From NCBI RefSeq assembly GCF_050436995.1, contig NC_134757.1, forward strand, positions 322,501 to 386,500: a stretch of DNA of 64,000 nucleotides, given 5' to 3'. Position numbers and translations under genes: made by a program. Origin of the DNA: Anticarsia gemmatalis (taxonomy: Eukaryota; Arthropoda; Insecta; Lepidoptera; Erebidae). Positions within the stretch are counted from its first letter, which is position 1, and each line of letters starts with the position of its first letter. The notes below the pieces were generated by a model. The model was not told where the DNA came from, did not search any database, and saw only the letters and a list, made by a program, of their open reading frames with translations. Positions 33,461 to 44,978 of the stretch are shown one piece after another.

Positions 33461-35791
33461 TAACGTATTACATAGGCATAAAAGTGCCTTCCAGCGGATG
33501 TATTTCAGTACATCTCTTCCTTTACCACAGTATAACAAGCGACACGTTACAAATTACAAATACAAAAAAATCTTTACCTGGTCTACCCACATACAATGCG
33601 TACATTATCAAGATGGTATATAAATACTACCGTTACACAAACCCGCGTTAAATCTTATAGAAAGTGATTAATTATCGCATTAGACGCTTTTATCCTTATC
33701 TCAGTTAAGTTAATCATTTGTACAAAAATGCTGCGCCATTTGCGAGTGTCCTCATCTAAATTTGTTTGTGTCAACTTGAGAGGTTTCTTAGAAATTCGTC
33801 TCATTTTATTCCTGGTATTTCCTCAACTGATTGGATTGTTAAAGGATATGTTAAGGTATGTTTAGAACGTGAAACATGTAAATCTTAAACCTGTAACCTA
33901 ATTCATATGTCCATAAAACTACACACAGTTCTCTATTTTTAAGTTTTCAATGGACTTATGTATGAGGAGTCGTAGGTTCAAATTTCACGCGACCCTATTC
34001 TTAATTAATTAGATTTAATAGATTGTACCGCTAGTGATCACTAAAAAAGCAAAAAAAGTGTTTTTAGTTACATTCTTGACCCATTCTCGGGTATCAATCC
34101 TGAGACCCCGGCAGTCGCATACACAATCACGCGGAGGCACTCAATATAATGTAGAAGTGTGATTCACTCCAGAGCTTAACCTTCCCTTATTCCGAGAGGA
34201 GCACCAAGACATTGGAGACGAGACCCTTGCTCAGCAGCGCGACATAGGACAGTATTAGAATCATTTAGGTACTAATTATTCACCTGACTGAAGTACATGG
34301 TGTATAGGATATGTTACAGAATGTCGCAACATCGCAAGCAAAGCCGCAGCGCGCGACATGTCGCAACAACGTCGCGTCGCCGTCACTGCCGGCAACTCGA
34401 CACCGACCACACCGCCGCGCGGGCGCACAACTTACATTACTTACGTGCTAATTAATAAACAACACCCTCTTGCTTCATTTTACCTAAGTTTTAGACGAAA
34501 TTTTTAAATTTTAGAATAAATGTAGAGCAGAAGAAGCTTGGGTTTGAATTCCAGTTCGGACTTCTTTCACTTGTGCTCAGTGGCTCAAGTGTCAAAGCTG
34601 TTCGAGCCACCTATGGGCCTTTGAAATGGCCTGTCGATTGTTATCTCTCTTAATTTCGTAATATAAACAAAAACGTAAGCATTAATGAAGTGAAGAGTAG
34701 ACTGTTTTGAATCAGAACATGTCTAGTGACTTTAAAAGCTTGCAACCAGTTGAAGATTTAAGCCAGTCTAGAATAAGTAACAACTATAATGAGTAATTCT
34801 GAGTTAACTATTGATATAAAGAAGATTTTAAACATGCTGTACTAGTTTTAGCATCTTAAACAAATTGTATATTTAGAACTGCTAATTAAACTAGATCTCT
34901 ACACAAAAAATCAGTTGTGTTTACTTGACACGGAAGCCCAACCTGGGACATCAATCCGTCTTCGTCTCAACAAGACAAGGCTGCCGGCGCCTACGCACAT
35001 TGATTCATAGTTTTACGACTCTGTATGATGCAGCTGTGATCTCAGTGGTACGATATTGAAAATACATGTTTTTTTACTGTCACTGATTATACAGCCTTGG
35101 CTTATGCTTGAAGAGGCAGGGTGAAATATTCTTTCGTCGTAAAGCTCAATAATTCTTGTGCATATAAGACAATAATATGGGTGACGTACTTATGACATAC
35201 ATTTAAGTGACCAACTTAACTTTTTAAATGTTATTCATAACCGTCTAGCACTAGCATAAAATCACGAACAATTGTTATTTGGACGAGTTTTCTAGTAAGC
35301 TTAAATTTATGCCAGCTCACGTAAGAGCCATTGAAAATTATAGTATAGGAAAATATCGTCGATTTTTTTCGTCGATTATTAATGCGGTTACTTGATGTCT
35401 TCGTTTATAATTCTTGTCATCACTCATCGCTTTAAAAACAATAAAGAAATGTAATAGTATCGTACACGGCTATCGTAGTGCGTGCGTATCGAGCTCACGC
35501 GCAAGACTCGCTCGTGCTGCGTGTGGCGCATGCGTAGTGGACGCTGGTAGCCATCATGCACCATGCTATGAGCTGTGTTAAAAAAGGTGTTGATAAGGTT
35601 CAAATTAGTTAATTATTGAACAATTATTTGTTGCTGTTTCAAGCTTTCATAAACTTTCAGTTTAAGTTGTTAAGAGTGATGACTATGTCTGCTAGTGGGT
35701 TAAGAATCTTTCAATGCTAGAATTGCTCAAATTGCCGAAAAAAATGCAAAGTCTCACGTCATCTCATCTTATGTCTAACTGTGGCTCAGCA
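33461..35791. other. non-coding stretch with GC-rich islands, no gene seen
   Basis: GC-rich patches with GCGCGC or GCATGCG occur at 34330-34430 and 35460-35560 in AT-rich DNA. A repeat-like segment (GGCTCAAGTGTCAAAGCTGT ... ATGGCCTGTCGATTGTTATC) lies at 34570-34655. No exon was recognised. Confidence 0.4.
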
Positions 35792-36264
35792 ATGTATATG
35801 TTACTGTAAAAGTCCGAATGGTGGTAAATCCTAAGATTTTCCGGTATAACCTAAGATTTACCAACTCGCAATGGTAAAAGTCCGAACAGTTCTTTTATTT
35901 CGAACTTTTACCTATGTTCACTCGATGATATCGAGATGTCGCCGGAGCCCCGCTTCGCGGGGCTCCTCCTTCTGGGTGGTTAAGAAAAATAACCACGAAG
36001 GCTAAGGTGCACCTTAGCCTTCTAACCTAACCTACCCATGTCGCTTTGCCCAAAACTCCTTCTTTATAACTATGTCACAGTATATAATTATACCGTGAAA
36101 TAGTTAGAAACATAGTTATGAAGGAGGATTTTTTTATATATCGTAACATAGTTTTTAAAGTCTGGCTTGTTCGGACTTTTACCATTGAGAGTTGGTAAAT
36201 CTTAGGTTTTACCGGAAAATCTTAGGATTTACCACAGTTCGGGCTTTTACAGTAACATATACAT
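35792..36264. mobile_element. 473-bp foldback element with nested hairpins
   Basis: Outer inverted repeats of about 100 bp: ATGTATATGTTACTGTAAAA, then GTGGTAAATCC, AACCTAAGATTTACCAACTC and GGTAAAAGTCCGAACA. They return inverted at 36165-36264. Between them lie hairpins at 35944-35966 (10-bp stem, 3-nt loop), 35975-35995, a perfect 26-bp palindrome at 35997-36022, and a longer imperfect one at 36057-36130 (TCCTTC-TATAACTATG arms). There is no open frame. It looks like a MITE or foldback transposon of unknown superfamily. Confidence 0.7.
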
Positions 36265-36476
36265 ATAATAGACTAGTAAAACTGCCTCAATATTCATACA
36301 GGGCAACTGGAACTTTTTACTCAGTATTTACATCCATAGAAATCATGGAAAATCTCGAACTATAAACAGCGAATCCTTCCACTACATAACAGTATATATA
36401 AGTAACAATATACATAAGTAGGTATTATCTACATGCTGAGGTGATTTCATTGATGTGGTGATGTCGCGTGGGTCGT

Positions 36477-36509
36477 TGACGTCACCGCTGCGCGCGCACC
36501 CTTATATGG
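36477..36509 (+). promoter_or_regulatory. CRE and CArG-box pair in a GC-rich island
   Basis: A perfect CRE, TGACGTCA (36477-36484), is followed by GCTGCGCGCGCACC and then CCTTATATGG (36500-36509), a perfect SRF CArG box CC(A/T)6GG. The island continues to about 36560. The CArG sequence could instead act as a TATA-like element. Confidence 0.4.
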
Positions 36510-36996
36510 CGGGCGGCACTCTCGCACAGCCTCGCGGAATACACCCAGCGCGAAATTATAAGAGATTTGTAACACGTAGGCCATTTTAATCTGTTCGTCT
36601 AGATGAATCGGTTCATTGCCTAGAAATTAAAGCCTCCTTTGGTAGATGTTTTTATGAATTTGTAGAATTCCCAATATTACTGTTTCATAACTATAGACAC
36701 AAGGCAGTTGTTGCAAGTAATATAAGACTTGAAGACCGAAAATCGGATGGAAATATATAATTACAAAAAACTTTGACAGAAAAAATCGACAAATTATAAA
36801 TATATATATATAAAGGATTCTTATATTATTTTTTAATAACGGTGAATCAATAACGAAATGAGGACTATTTTTCAGCTTTCAGCAACTATGGTTTCAGCAC
36901 ATTTGCTATTTCTTCTTTCATTTGGCTTACAGTGCTGAAGCCGTACGTACTTACTGAATAACTTTCTTCGCAGAGTGCCATTGATAAAGATCACTT
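36510..36996. other. non-coding, nothing recognised
   Basis: AT-rich beyond the GC island; no gene or repeat recognised. Confidence 0.4.
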
Positions 36997-37007
36997 AATT
37001 AAAATGT

Positions 37008-37366
37008 GCGCCAATGAGCCATGGAGCGCAGCATATTGGGTGTTAGGCTCATAGACAGGGTCAGAAACACCACACTGCGCTCCAAAACTAAAATAGCAGA
37101 CGCAGCTCAAACGGCCGCTAAGCTGAAATGGAACTGGGCGGGCCACGTATGTCGAATGCCGGATGACTCATGGGCCAAAATAGCAACAAAGTGGACCCCG
37201 CCAACTGGGAGACGGCGACGAGGTAGACCCCGTAAAAGATGGAGAGACGACCTTGACACCTTCACACCAGAATGGTATCAGACCGCCGGAGATAGGCTAC
37301 AATGGAAATCTATGGGGGAGGCCTTTGCCCAGCAGTGGGACGATACGGGCTAATAATAATAATAAT
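37008..37366 (+). mobile_element. RTE-clade retrotransposon, 3' fragment with target duplication
   Basis: An open frame from 37021 to 37353 encodes only the conserved C-terminal piece of RTE polyproteins (AMERSILGVRL, WNWAGHVCRMPDDSW, RRRGRPRKRWRDDL, GEAFAQQW). A (TAA)n tail ends at 37366. AATTAAAATGT is repeated at 36997-37007 and 37367-37377, giving an 11-bp target duplication. It is a severely 5'-truncated insertion of a subfamily different from the one at 39919. Confidence 0.8.
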
Positions 37367-37377
37367 AATTAAAATGT

Positions 37378-37850
37378 ATCAGATATTGCGACACCACATC
37401 AAAAGACTTTACTATTTACTAAGTAGCTAAGCCAATAGCCAATCTACTGCCAATTTCCAACAATGTACGTGTATTTACAAACAAGCTTACGTACTGCATG
37501 TAATAGTTCATAAATAATATACATTATAGAGCTGTTATTATCTACCACTATTATCTACATGATAAACTATATAATAGACTAACATCTGTGTAATAGTTCT
37601 ACGACACGGTAACTAGCTAGTATATGAACGTAGATTATTTTGCTTTATACCTATTGGTCTCCTGGTATGTTTTATAATAAAGTCTCTTTGCTGCGTCTGC
37701 ATTTCTGTCTGCTTGTGGTTAAATTCCAAATGTTCCGAATGGATGCTCATGCGGTTTTCACCAGTAGATAGAGCAATTCTCGAAAAAGGTTTTAATGTAT
37801 AATTGGTTAAGCTTAACCCAGATGATCTCTGTATTTAAGAAATATGTTTT
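37378..37850. other. non-coding, nothing recognised
   Basis: AT-rich; no gene or repeat recognised. Confidence 0.4.
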
Positions 37851-38059
37851 GACTATCTCCGTGGCGCATTGGTTTAGGTCACCACGCCGCTACCATTGCC
37901 TCGGAAGTTTGTGGGTTCTACTGCCATACGGAACAATTTGGGCGATCCACAATCATTGTTTCGGGTCTGGTTGTGCTTTGTGTCCGTTGTTTGTATGTTT
38001 GTAAAAGTCTCTACGACACAAGAGCAATACTTAATACAAGAGATGTCTTTAAAAAAAAA
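37851..38059 (+). mobile_element. tRNA-derived SINE (family A), nearly complete
   Basis: Head GACTATCTCCGTGGCGCATT (A box), a changed B box (GTGGGTTCTACTGCC), the body TTTCGGGTCTGGTTGTGCTT and TTGTAAAAGTCTCTACGACA, and a poly(A) tail. Confidence 0.8.
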
Positions 38060-39906
38060 TGGAAATCGTCTCCCGTTGTCTGACTTATTTCGCAATCATA
38101 ATGACGATGCGTGTGTTGTCCAAACATATTTATTATTTACAACAAGTATTCATGTTTATCTGTTAAATGCATTTTTGTCGTTCAGTGAATTGAATAATCT
38201 TGTCTGTCAACTTAATTACCTGATTAGTGTTTGTCGACATACATCAAAGACTTCAACAAGTAATAATTATTCCCTTTTCAATATTCATTGATGTTCCGTC
38301 TCTTCTACATTATATTATCTTATCTGATCTAACGCCGGCAATAATATCTATTTCTATATCACCGTCCATTTGCATGTGACTGTTCAAAACTGCTTATTGT
38401 CTGCATATGGGTGCGCGTGGGCAAGCAATATGCAAAATTCGGTAGACGGAGCTCCTTTGTCTGCCAAAGAGTCTGGGTGATGAACTTGGATTTATTCAGT
38501 AGTTTTAAACACAAAACAAATAGATAACTCTATTTGAAAAAAGCCTCTAAATCCTGACAGAACTGATTAGGCTCTATATTTAATTTAGAAGATTATAATT
38601 AATCGAAATGTCAATTACCTCGACATGAAAATTACGCACGCATCAAATCTGCTCATAGTCAAAGACTGAATTCATGATATTACTTAGCAAAAAAAAAAAG
38701 ATTTGAGTTTAATGGAAACCAATCAACTTGCGTTTTGTATGAGTAGTATAATTTCTAATGCAGAGAGCCTTATAATACTGGACATGGACATCTTTAGGAA
38801 TGGAAATGTTTTGTTTTGAGCACAGTGAAAATTTTCCTTGCGCTATTCTTGAAGAAAGCTTGACTTGCTCTACATTTTTAATCTATTTAACTAAGAACTT
38901 TGTACTTGAACTTGACACTTGATCGTGGGAAGTGAACAGTTACACCATTAATTATAGAGATGATTTAACTAAACGCAATAAAATAAGGCGATTCGCTATT
39001 AAATACCACCAACGCGGTGCCGGCAGACTTCACACTAAGTAGGTATAACTATAATTATATGATAATGTGGTTTTATGTTTGTTTGTTAGGGGTAATAAAC
39101 AAAACAGAAATAGTAGCATAGTAGAGGGAGGTAATCCTTTTAGCCTGGAAAATATTCCTTAAGTTTATAAAGCTAGATAACAATCGTTCAATCGTTGTTT
39201 TTACTTATTTTTTCCTGATCTTTTCTTACTGCATATATGTAAATGAATTCGGTGGCAGCATGCGAGCTGTAAACAAAAATCTCTTGTACCTCAAATACGG
39301 GGTCTGGTGACCAATGAAAATGAACCTTTGAGCTTTCAGAGATCGATCAAAGTTTCAGAAAGAACGTATAATCTATTTGAAGCCTAAAACACGACGACAC
39401 AAAATTCCAGATTGACCATTTGGTATAGTCACTGCATGGAAAATCTCACGCGAACAAAGTCACAGGACAGAAGTTATAGTTCCATACAAGTTGATCTATG
39501 ATTTACAATGCGATTGATTTATTCTGTCATTCTCGTTTGTTTATCTGCTGTGAGTTATAACTCAGCCTTTTAAGTGAAGGAATTGATGAAATATGGCGTT
39601 GAGAGCTAGATCTATGACTAAATAGAGTGCTTTGTTCGACCACCCAATCTGTCTTGAATATGAAATTTGAAGCATAATAATATTACGCCTCTATTTCAGT
39701 TCAATTTCATTGTCCAAAGAAGCATTTTTATACTCCTTATTTTAAGACTAAGAATCCTACAAGAAAAATCATACTTACAATTTACATTCAATAATAGATT
39801 TACTCATGAACATTTCTAGCCGGCCCTAAGTTTTTAGACTTATCGATTTTTCCAGGATCCTAACCATCAAACCTAATCACTATGAGACGAATTTTAAAGT
39901 ATCCCT
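38060..39906. other. non-coding, nothing recognised
   Basis: AT-rich DNA with no supported gene, up to the insertion site of the RTE element. Confidence 0.4.
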
Positions 39907-39918
39907 ATCAATCAAAAA

Positions 39919-41664
39919 TGTGTTGAAGAGGCTATTGAGCGGAACAGGGGCTCTAAGGTGTTTGCCAGGGATCTGTCCATTGGGCAAAGCAAGCTGACCA
40001 AACTGAAGACCGAGGACGGCAAGATCATATCTTCCAGAGCTGAGCTCATGGGTGAGGTAGAGAAGTTCTATGGACAGTTATACACGTCCACACGATCACC
40101 TGTTTGCAGTGCGGCAACAGATCCAAGAGCGGCACTAACCCGACACTATACCGAAGATATCCCGGACATCGACCTGTGCGAGATTAGTATGGCTCTCAGA
40201 CAGCTCAAGAACAACAAGGCTCCAGGTGATGACGGAATAACAGCAGAGCTTCTAAAAGCGGGCGGACAGCCGATATTAGAAGCTCTCCGAAAACTGTTTA
40301 ATTCCGTCATTCACGAGGGTACCACGCCTAAGGCATGGCACAGGAGCGTGGTGGTGCTGTTCTTTAAAAAGGGCGATAAAGCTCTTTTGAAGAACTATAG
40401 GCCCATCTCGCTCCTGAGTCACGTCTACAAGCTGTTCTCGAGAGTTATTACGAATCGTCTCGCTAACAGGTTCGATGACTTCCAGCCTCACGAACAAGCC
40501 GGTTTCCGAAATGGCTTTAGTACCATAGACCACATACATACGCTGCGGCAGGTTATACAGAAGTCCGAGGAGTATAACCGGCCCCTATGTTTAGCGTTTG
40601 TGGACTATGAGAAAGCCTTCGATTCGATCGAGACCTGGGCAGTGCTACAGTCTCTCCAGAGGTACCAAATTGACTATCGGTACATCGAAGTGTTGAAGTG
40701 CTTATGCGAAAACGCCACAATGTCAGTCCGCCTTCAAGACCAGAACTCGAAACCTATCCAGCTGCGGCGTGGCGTGAGACAGGGAGATGTAATATCTCCG
40801 AAACTGTTCACCGCTGCACTGGAAGACGTCTTCAAGCTTCTGGATTGGAGAGGACTCGGCATCAACGTCAATGGCGAGTATTTGACTCACCTTCGATTTG
40901 CCGACGATATCGTAGTCATGGCTGAGACCATGGAAGACCTAGGCGCAATGCTCGATGACCTCAGTAGCGTATCCCAACAAGTGGGTCTCAAAATGAACAT
41001 GGACAAGACAAAAATCATGTCGAACCACCATGTCAGACCCACCCCTGTCAAGATCGGCGACGCTACACTCGAAGTTGTTGACGATTACGTCTACCTAGGA
41101 CAAACTGTCCAGTTAGGTAGGTCCAACTTCGAGAAAGAGGTCACTCGTCGAATCCAACTCGGCTGGGCAGCGTTCGGGAGGCTCCGACACATCTTCTCGT
41201 CCGAATTACCGCAGTGTCTCAACACGAAAGTCTTCGACCAGTGTGTGTTGCCAGTGATGACCTATGGCGCTGAAACGTGGTCGCTCACTATGGGCCTTAT
41301 CAGAAGGCTCAAAGTCACCCAGAGGGCAATGGAGAGGGCTATGCTCGGAGTTTCCCTGCGAGATCGAATCAGAAATGAGGAGATCCGCAGGAGAACCAAA
41401 GTAACCGATATAGCCCTAAGAGTTGCAAACCTCAAGTGGCAGTGGGCAGGGCACATAGCTCGCAGAACCGACGGCCGTTGGGGCAGAAAGGTTCTGGAGT
41501 GGCGACCACGAACCGGGAAACGTAGTGTTGGCAGGCCCCCCACAAGATGGACCGACGACCTGGTAAGGGTTGCCGGAGTCCGATGGATGAGGGCGGCCCA
41601 GGATCGGTCCTATTGGCACTCGATGGGGGAGGCCTTTGTCCAGCAGTGGACGATTCCCGGCTGA
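39919..41664 (+). CDS. RTE reverse transcriptase (partial polyprotein lacking endonuclease)
   Basis: One uninterrupted frame of about 580 codons ends at TGA 41662-41664. Motifs in order: NNKAPGDDGITAELLK, FFKKGDKALLKNYRPISLLS, EQAGFRNGFSTIDHIHTLRQ, AFVDYEKAFDSI, GVRQGDVISPKLFTAALE, the catalytic box RFADDIVVMAE and GLKMNMDKTKIM. Then comes the RTE C-terminal segment with WQWAGHIARRTDGRW, GRPPTRWTDDL and GEAFVQQW. These show an RNA-directed DNA polymerase with catalytic Asp residues intact. The usual N-terminal apurinic-like endonuclease is missing because the copy is 5'-truncated, so it has no start codon or promoter of its own and cannot be autonomous. Confidence 0.9.
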   Translation, partial: CVEEAIERNRGSKVFARDLSIGQSKLTKLKTEDGKIISSRAELMGEVEKFYGQLYTSTRSPVCSAATDPRAALTRHYTEDIPDIDLCEISMALRQLKNNKAPGDDGITAELLKAGGQPILEALRKLFNSVIHEGTTPKAWHRSVVVLFFKKGDKALLKNYRPISLLSHVYKLFSRVITNRLANRFDDFQPHEQAGFRNGFSTIDHIHTLRQVIQKSEEYNRPLCLAFVDYEKAFDSIETWAVLQSLQRYQIDYRYIEVLKCLCENATMSVRLQDQNSKPIQLRRGVRQGDVISPKLFTAALEDVFKLLDWRGLGINVNGEYLTHLRFADDIVVMAETMEDLGAMLDDLSSVSQQVGLKMNMDKTKIMSNHHVRPTPVKIGDATLEVVDDYVYLGQTVQLGRSNFEKEVTRRIQLGWAAFGRLRHIFSSELPQCLNTKVFDQCVLPVMTYGAETWSLTMGLIRRLKVTQRAMERAMLGVSLRDRIRNEEIRRRTKVTDIALRVANLKWQWAGHIARRTDGRWGRKVLEWRPRTGKRSVGRPPTRWTDDLVRVAGVRWMRAAQDRSYWHSMGEAFVQQWTIPG

Positions 41665-41686
41665 GATGATGATGATGATGATGATG
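39919..41686 (+). mobile_element. RTE-clade non-LTR retrotransposon, 5'-truncated copy
   Basis: The copy starts in mid-frame (VEEAIERNRGSKVFARDLSI) and ends in a (TGA)n tail. ATCAATCAAAAA is repeated exactly at 39907-39918 and 41687-41698, a 12-bp target-site duplication that fixes both ends. The endonuclease domain and 5'UTR are absent, as expected from incomplete target-primed reverse transcription. The frame is uninterrupted and the target duplication intact, so the insertion is probably recent. Confidence 0.9.
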
Positions 41687-41698
41687 ATCAATCAAAAA

Positions 41699-42552
41699 CA
41701 ATATTTTCGAAACCTTTACAGTTACATAACGATCGCTGTATTTTCAGTTATACTTTCCTATGCCTTCTACACTGTCCTACGAGTAGACACTAGAATTGTA
41801 ATTTAACACAAATATAAAGCAAGTTGCGGTAAAGTGACACTCAACATCACGTTTTGGTTATCTCTCTCCATATTGGTGAGATGAAGTCATCGCTCGAGTT
41901 CTGCTCCAATTCCATACATTTACTTCTCCTTATTTGTACTGTATTGTAGCAAATAAATGTTTTAAACTTTATACGTATTTTTACTGTTAATTCCTGTTAA
42001 AAATAGAAGTGTAATCATTTGCTTTAATTTCTATAGTAATGCAGGAATGAATGTATTTTGTTCTTGACTGAGCATGACGAGACAGACTCTCAAAAACGTC
42101 AAAAATAAATCAGCCTATCGATCCACAAGACCACTATAAAGATCCTGGTAACTGAAAAGCTGGAACTTAAAAATATTTTAAGTCTTGCCGAGATACCACG
42201 TAGCACTTAAATCCCTCCGGGTTGAGCTTTTACTTGGCCCTTTTCATCCGCTTAGGTCATAAATGGACAATCTTATTCCTCTTTGAAATTTTGTTTCAAA
42301 GTACAAGTAAGCCAACTACTATGTCCAAAATACTTGGATGTTTACAATACCGTCACGACGCGCCACATAGTGTGGTATGTCAAAACATACAATCTTATGT
42401 GTCACTATTCATATTCACTACAATTCGACGGTGAGACGACTACGGGAAGTCCACGTCACGCCTACAAAGAATTCATAACATTGCGATCTATTTCATAAGT
42501 AAATATTTTATTGTAATTATAGCCAAGTTGTATAAGCATCGACTTTTCAGGT
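41699..42552. other. non-coding, nothing recognised
   Basis: AT-rich; no gene or repeat family recognised. Confidence 0.4.
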
Positions 42553-42700
42553 AACCGGGTAAGTTGGGTCGGTATGGCTGATTCAGTATTGCAATACATG
42601 GGGTATCGTTTTTTAACCTACCTCTAGGTAACTCTGTTCCGTTGTATCCGATAAGACTAGAAGCCGACTCCAGCATAGTTGGAAGAAAGCCTAGGCTGAT
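42553..42700 (-). repeat. fragment of a dispersed LINE-type repeat
   Basis: TCTAGGTAACTCTGTTCC and AAGCCGACTCCAGCATAGTT correspond to the complement of the segment at 29457-29560, including the upstream AAGTCGGCTTCCAGTC part. Confidence 0.4.
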
Positions 42701-42774
42701 GTTAAAGAATACATCAATAAGTTATTGTTTAAGTGTTTAAACCTAAGCAACAGTCCTATCTTCCTCTCCTTTTA

Positions 42775-42935
42775 AATGTGTTAGAAACACGGTGAAGGAA
42801 AAAACATCTTGCAAACGTTACATCCTTGAGAATTTATAATAACAGTTCTTCCAGGAATGTACATTGAAGATATTACCTCTCTCTCATTTCGGGAGGAGAA
42901 CCTTGCCCAGCAATGGGTTATTAATAGATTAAACA
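42775..42935 (+). mobile_element. SINE family B, diverged 3' part
   Basis: GGTGAAGGAAAAAACATCTT, CGGGAGGAGAACCTTGCCCA and GCAATGGGTTATTAATAGAT follow the order of the full copy at 16593-16905; the tRNA head is missing. Confidence 0.5.
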
Positions 42936-43067
42936 TGAAATAAGGTCAAAGGTCACAATTACTCCATTTTAATATTTTATCACTTGTGAGTCTGGTCACA
43001 CCATCATTGTTCCCTATAACGCTGGCAACACAATGCGTGGTGGCGCACGATTGTGATGCTAATGTAA

Positions 43068-43090
43068 TGACGTCATCATGCGTATGCACC
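43068..43090 (+). promoter_or_regulatory. CRE followed by GCGTATGC in a GC-rich patch
   Basis: TGACGTCA (43068-43075) is followed by TCATGCGTATGCACC, similar in layout to the sites at 36477, 51706, 54700 and 57113. Confidence 0.3.
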
Positions 43091-43394
43091 TAACGTGGTT
43101 TATGCTGATGGACAGTGCAAAGTGCAGTAGTATAGGTGTAAGGTAGTTTAATAGAGTGATGTTCTGTCATGTTGTTTCTGGGGTAGTGAGTTCGATTTAA
43201 AAACTTTTGATCGAATTTCGTAATGGTTAAATTTGTAGTAACGTTGCTGGTCGTTTGACGAAAATTGCGGGTTTGATTTTCATTTGATAACAACTGTTTT
43301 ACTCTTTGATAAGACTATACCTTATGTTGCGTTGTTTCTTGTTTGTAAAGAAAAACAACATGAAATAAATTATGTAGTACAGTACGTAAATAAA

Positions 43395-43490
43395 TAAATT
43401 TTGCCTATTAAGGTCACACTACTGGGCAAGGGTCTCCTCCTGTAATGAAGGAGCGGTTAGGCCTTGAATCCGTCACGCTATAGATATAAA
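43395..43490 (-). mobile_element. SINE family B fragment, minus strand
   Basis: ACTGGGCAAGGGTCTCCTCC, TTAGGCCTTGAATCCG and TCACGCT are the reverse of the family B tail. Confidence 0.5.
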
Positions 43491-43829
43491 TAAAAAAAGG
43501 TGTTCAAAATCTGACTTTTACTTTTTTTTTATTTGTCCCATTCTGTATGTTTCCATGTACTCTCTTTCCATAACACTTAACATATTCCTTTGATCATATA
43601 AACAAACACACCTATTTACCAGTTTCCAGGGGACTGATGTATTCCTCGATCTAAGTTAACATACAAACAAGCATGCTAATCACACACTGACTCACGCTCA
43701 CTTTCAATAGCCTCTGATACATATTAATTAATTATTCCTTATCTACATACAATATCTACACAACACTGTTCTGTACATCTATAGGAAATACACCCGCCTT
43801 CGGTTTGACTTCCCCGTTTGTTTGTTGTT

Positions 43830-43995
43830 TGTCGTAAGGTCAGTGGTCAACCTTTGGCGTGGTTTAACGACTGTTATCTTAGTAGACAACAGCCGGGACC
43901 GACTTTTAACGTGCCATCCTAAGCACGGAGATGCCCAGTTCAAATACCACTATGCGGTCACCCATCTATGGAATGACCGCGCCAAAGCTTAGAGG
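43830..43995 (-). repeat. LINE-type 3' repeat, inverted arm 1
   Basis: GGTCAGTGGTCAACC, ACAGCCGGGACCGACTTTTA, CACGGAGATGCCCAGTTCAA and CGGTCACCCATCTATGGAAT are the reverse of 44763-44978. Probably a 3' end of a non-LTR element, family not named. Confidence 0.55.
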
Positions 43996-44234
43996 TATAA
44001 GGTAGAGTTTTGGCAGTTGTTTTCATACATTTGCTGCCTCTATATCCATCGGATAAGTTATCAGATGGACTCTCATCTATGAGTCTTAAAATTGGTATTA
44101 CGGTTATAAATGTGAAAAAAGATTTATCTGTCACTTTGGGGTATACTTGTATTTAGCAATAATTAAAGACATTATATCTTTTTCACATCTGTTGTAGTAA
44201 TTTTCTAGATTATATTTTAAACATAATCATTTTT

Positions 44235-44400
44235 TCGACGACATGCAAAGTCTTCAACCCGCACTTGGCCTGCGTGGTGGACTCAAGACCTAACCCGGCT
44301 TCATCACGATGTTTTCCTTCATCGTTAGAGTAAGTTATAATTATTTCTAATAGACACATAACTTAGAAAAGTCATTGGGGAGTTGCCTCAGGTTGACCAG
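44235..44400. repeat. rearranged SINE family B fragments
   Basis: GCAAAGTCTTCAACCCGCAC and CTGCGTGGTGGACTCAAGAC are in plus orientation, directly followed by minus-oriented CATCACGATGTTTTCCTTCA and ACATAACTTAGAAAAGTCAT. The switch of orientation inside one repeat shows an inversion or two joined insertions. Confidence 0.5.
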
Positions 44401-44762
44401 TTGAGTGGTTAATAATGATTAAATTAAATTAGTTTTTAATGAGAAAACGTCGTGAAGCGTTGCCAGAACATTATACCGATGGGATTTATGGTGGAAAGAG
44501 ACCTATGCTTAATAGCTGGCTTCTATCAGACAAGCTACCAGCCAGTTTACTGCGACCAAAGGTTGTATAACCGACAATCGTTTACTTAACTTATGTGCTG
44601 TAACTGTTTCCTGATACATTATAATTTATACCATATTCTCTGCGACCGGTGTTATTATACAAATAACCATATTTGTGAGAAGTAATTATTTGCTGACGTT
44701 ATGTATGCATGGATTTAATAGTCGTACGATTTCGAGGCGCCCATAGCCAGTTGCGTTCACTG

Positions 44763-44978
44763 ATCGATAAACGATCTGTGGGTTAAGCAAACCTAGGCGC
44801 GGTCATTCCATAGATGGGTGACTGCATAGTTGTATTTGAACTGGGCGTCTCCGTACTTCGGAGGGCATGTTTAAATAGTCGGTCCCGGTTGTTGTCAATT
44901 AAGATAACAGCCGTTAAGCCATGTCAAAGGCCTTCGAGCGGCTTGAACAACTTTGACACTAGGTTGACCACTAACTTG
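44763..44978 (+). repeat. LINE-type 3' repeat, inverted arm 2
   Basis: CGCGGTCATTCCATAGATGG, TTTGAACTGGGCGTCTCCGT, GTCGGTCCCGGTTGTTGTCA, GCCATGTCAAAGGCCTTCGA and CTAGGTTGACCACTAAC mirror 43830-43995 about 770 bp away. The 64-codon frame inside it is not a gene. Confidence 0.55.

Noticed and set aside
37021..37353. 110-aa frame as a host gene
   Set aside because: The protein is the C-terminal tail of RTE polyproteins, bounded by an 11-bp target duplication and a (TAA)n tail.
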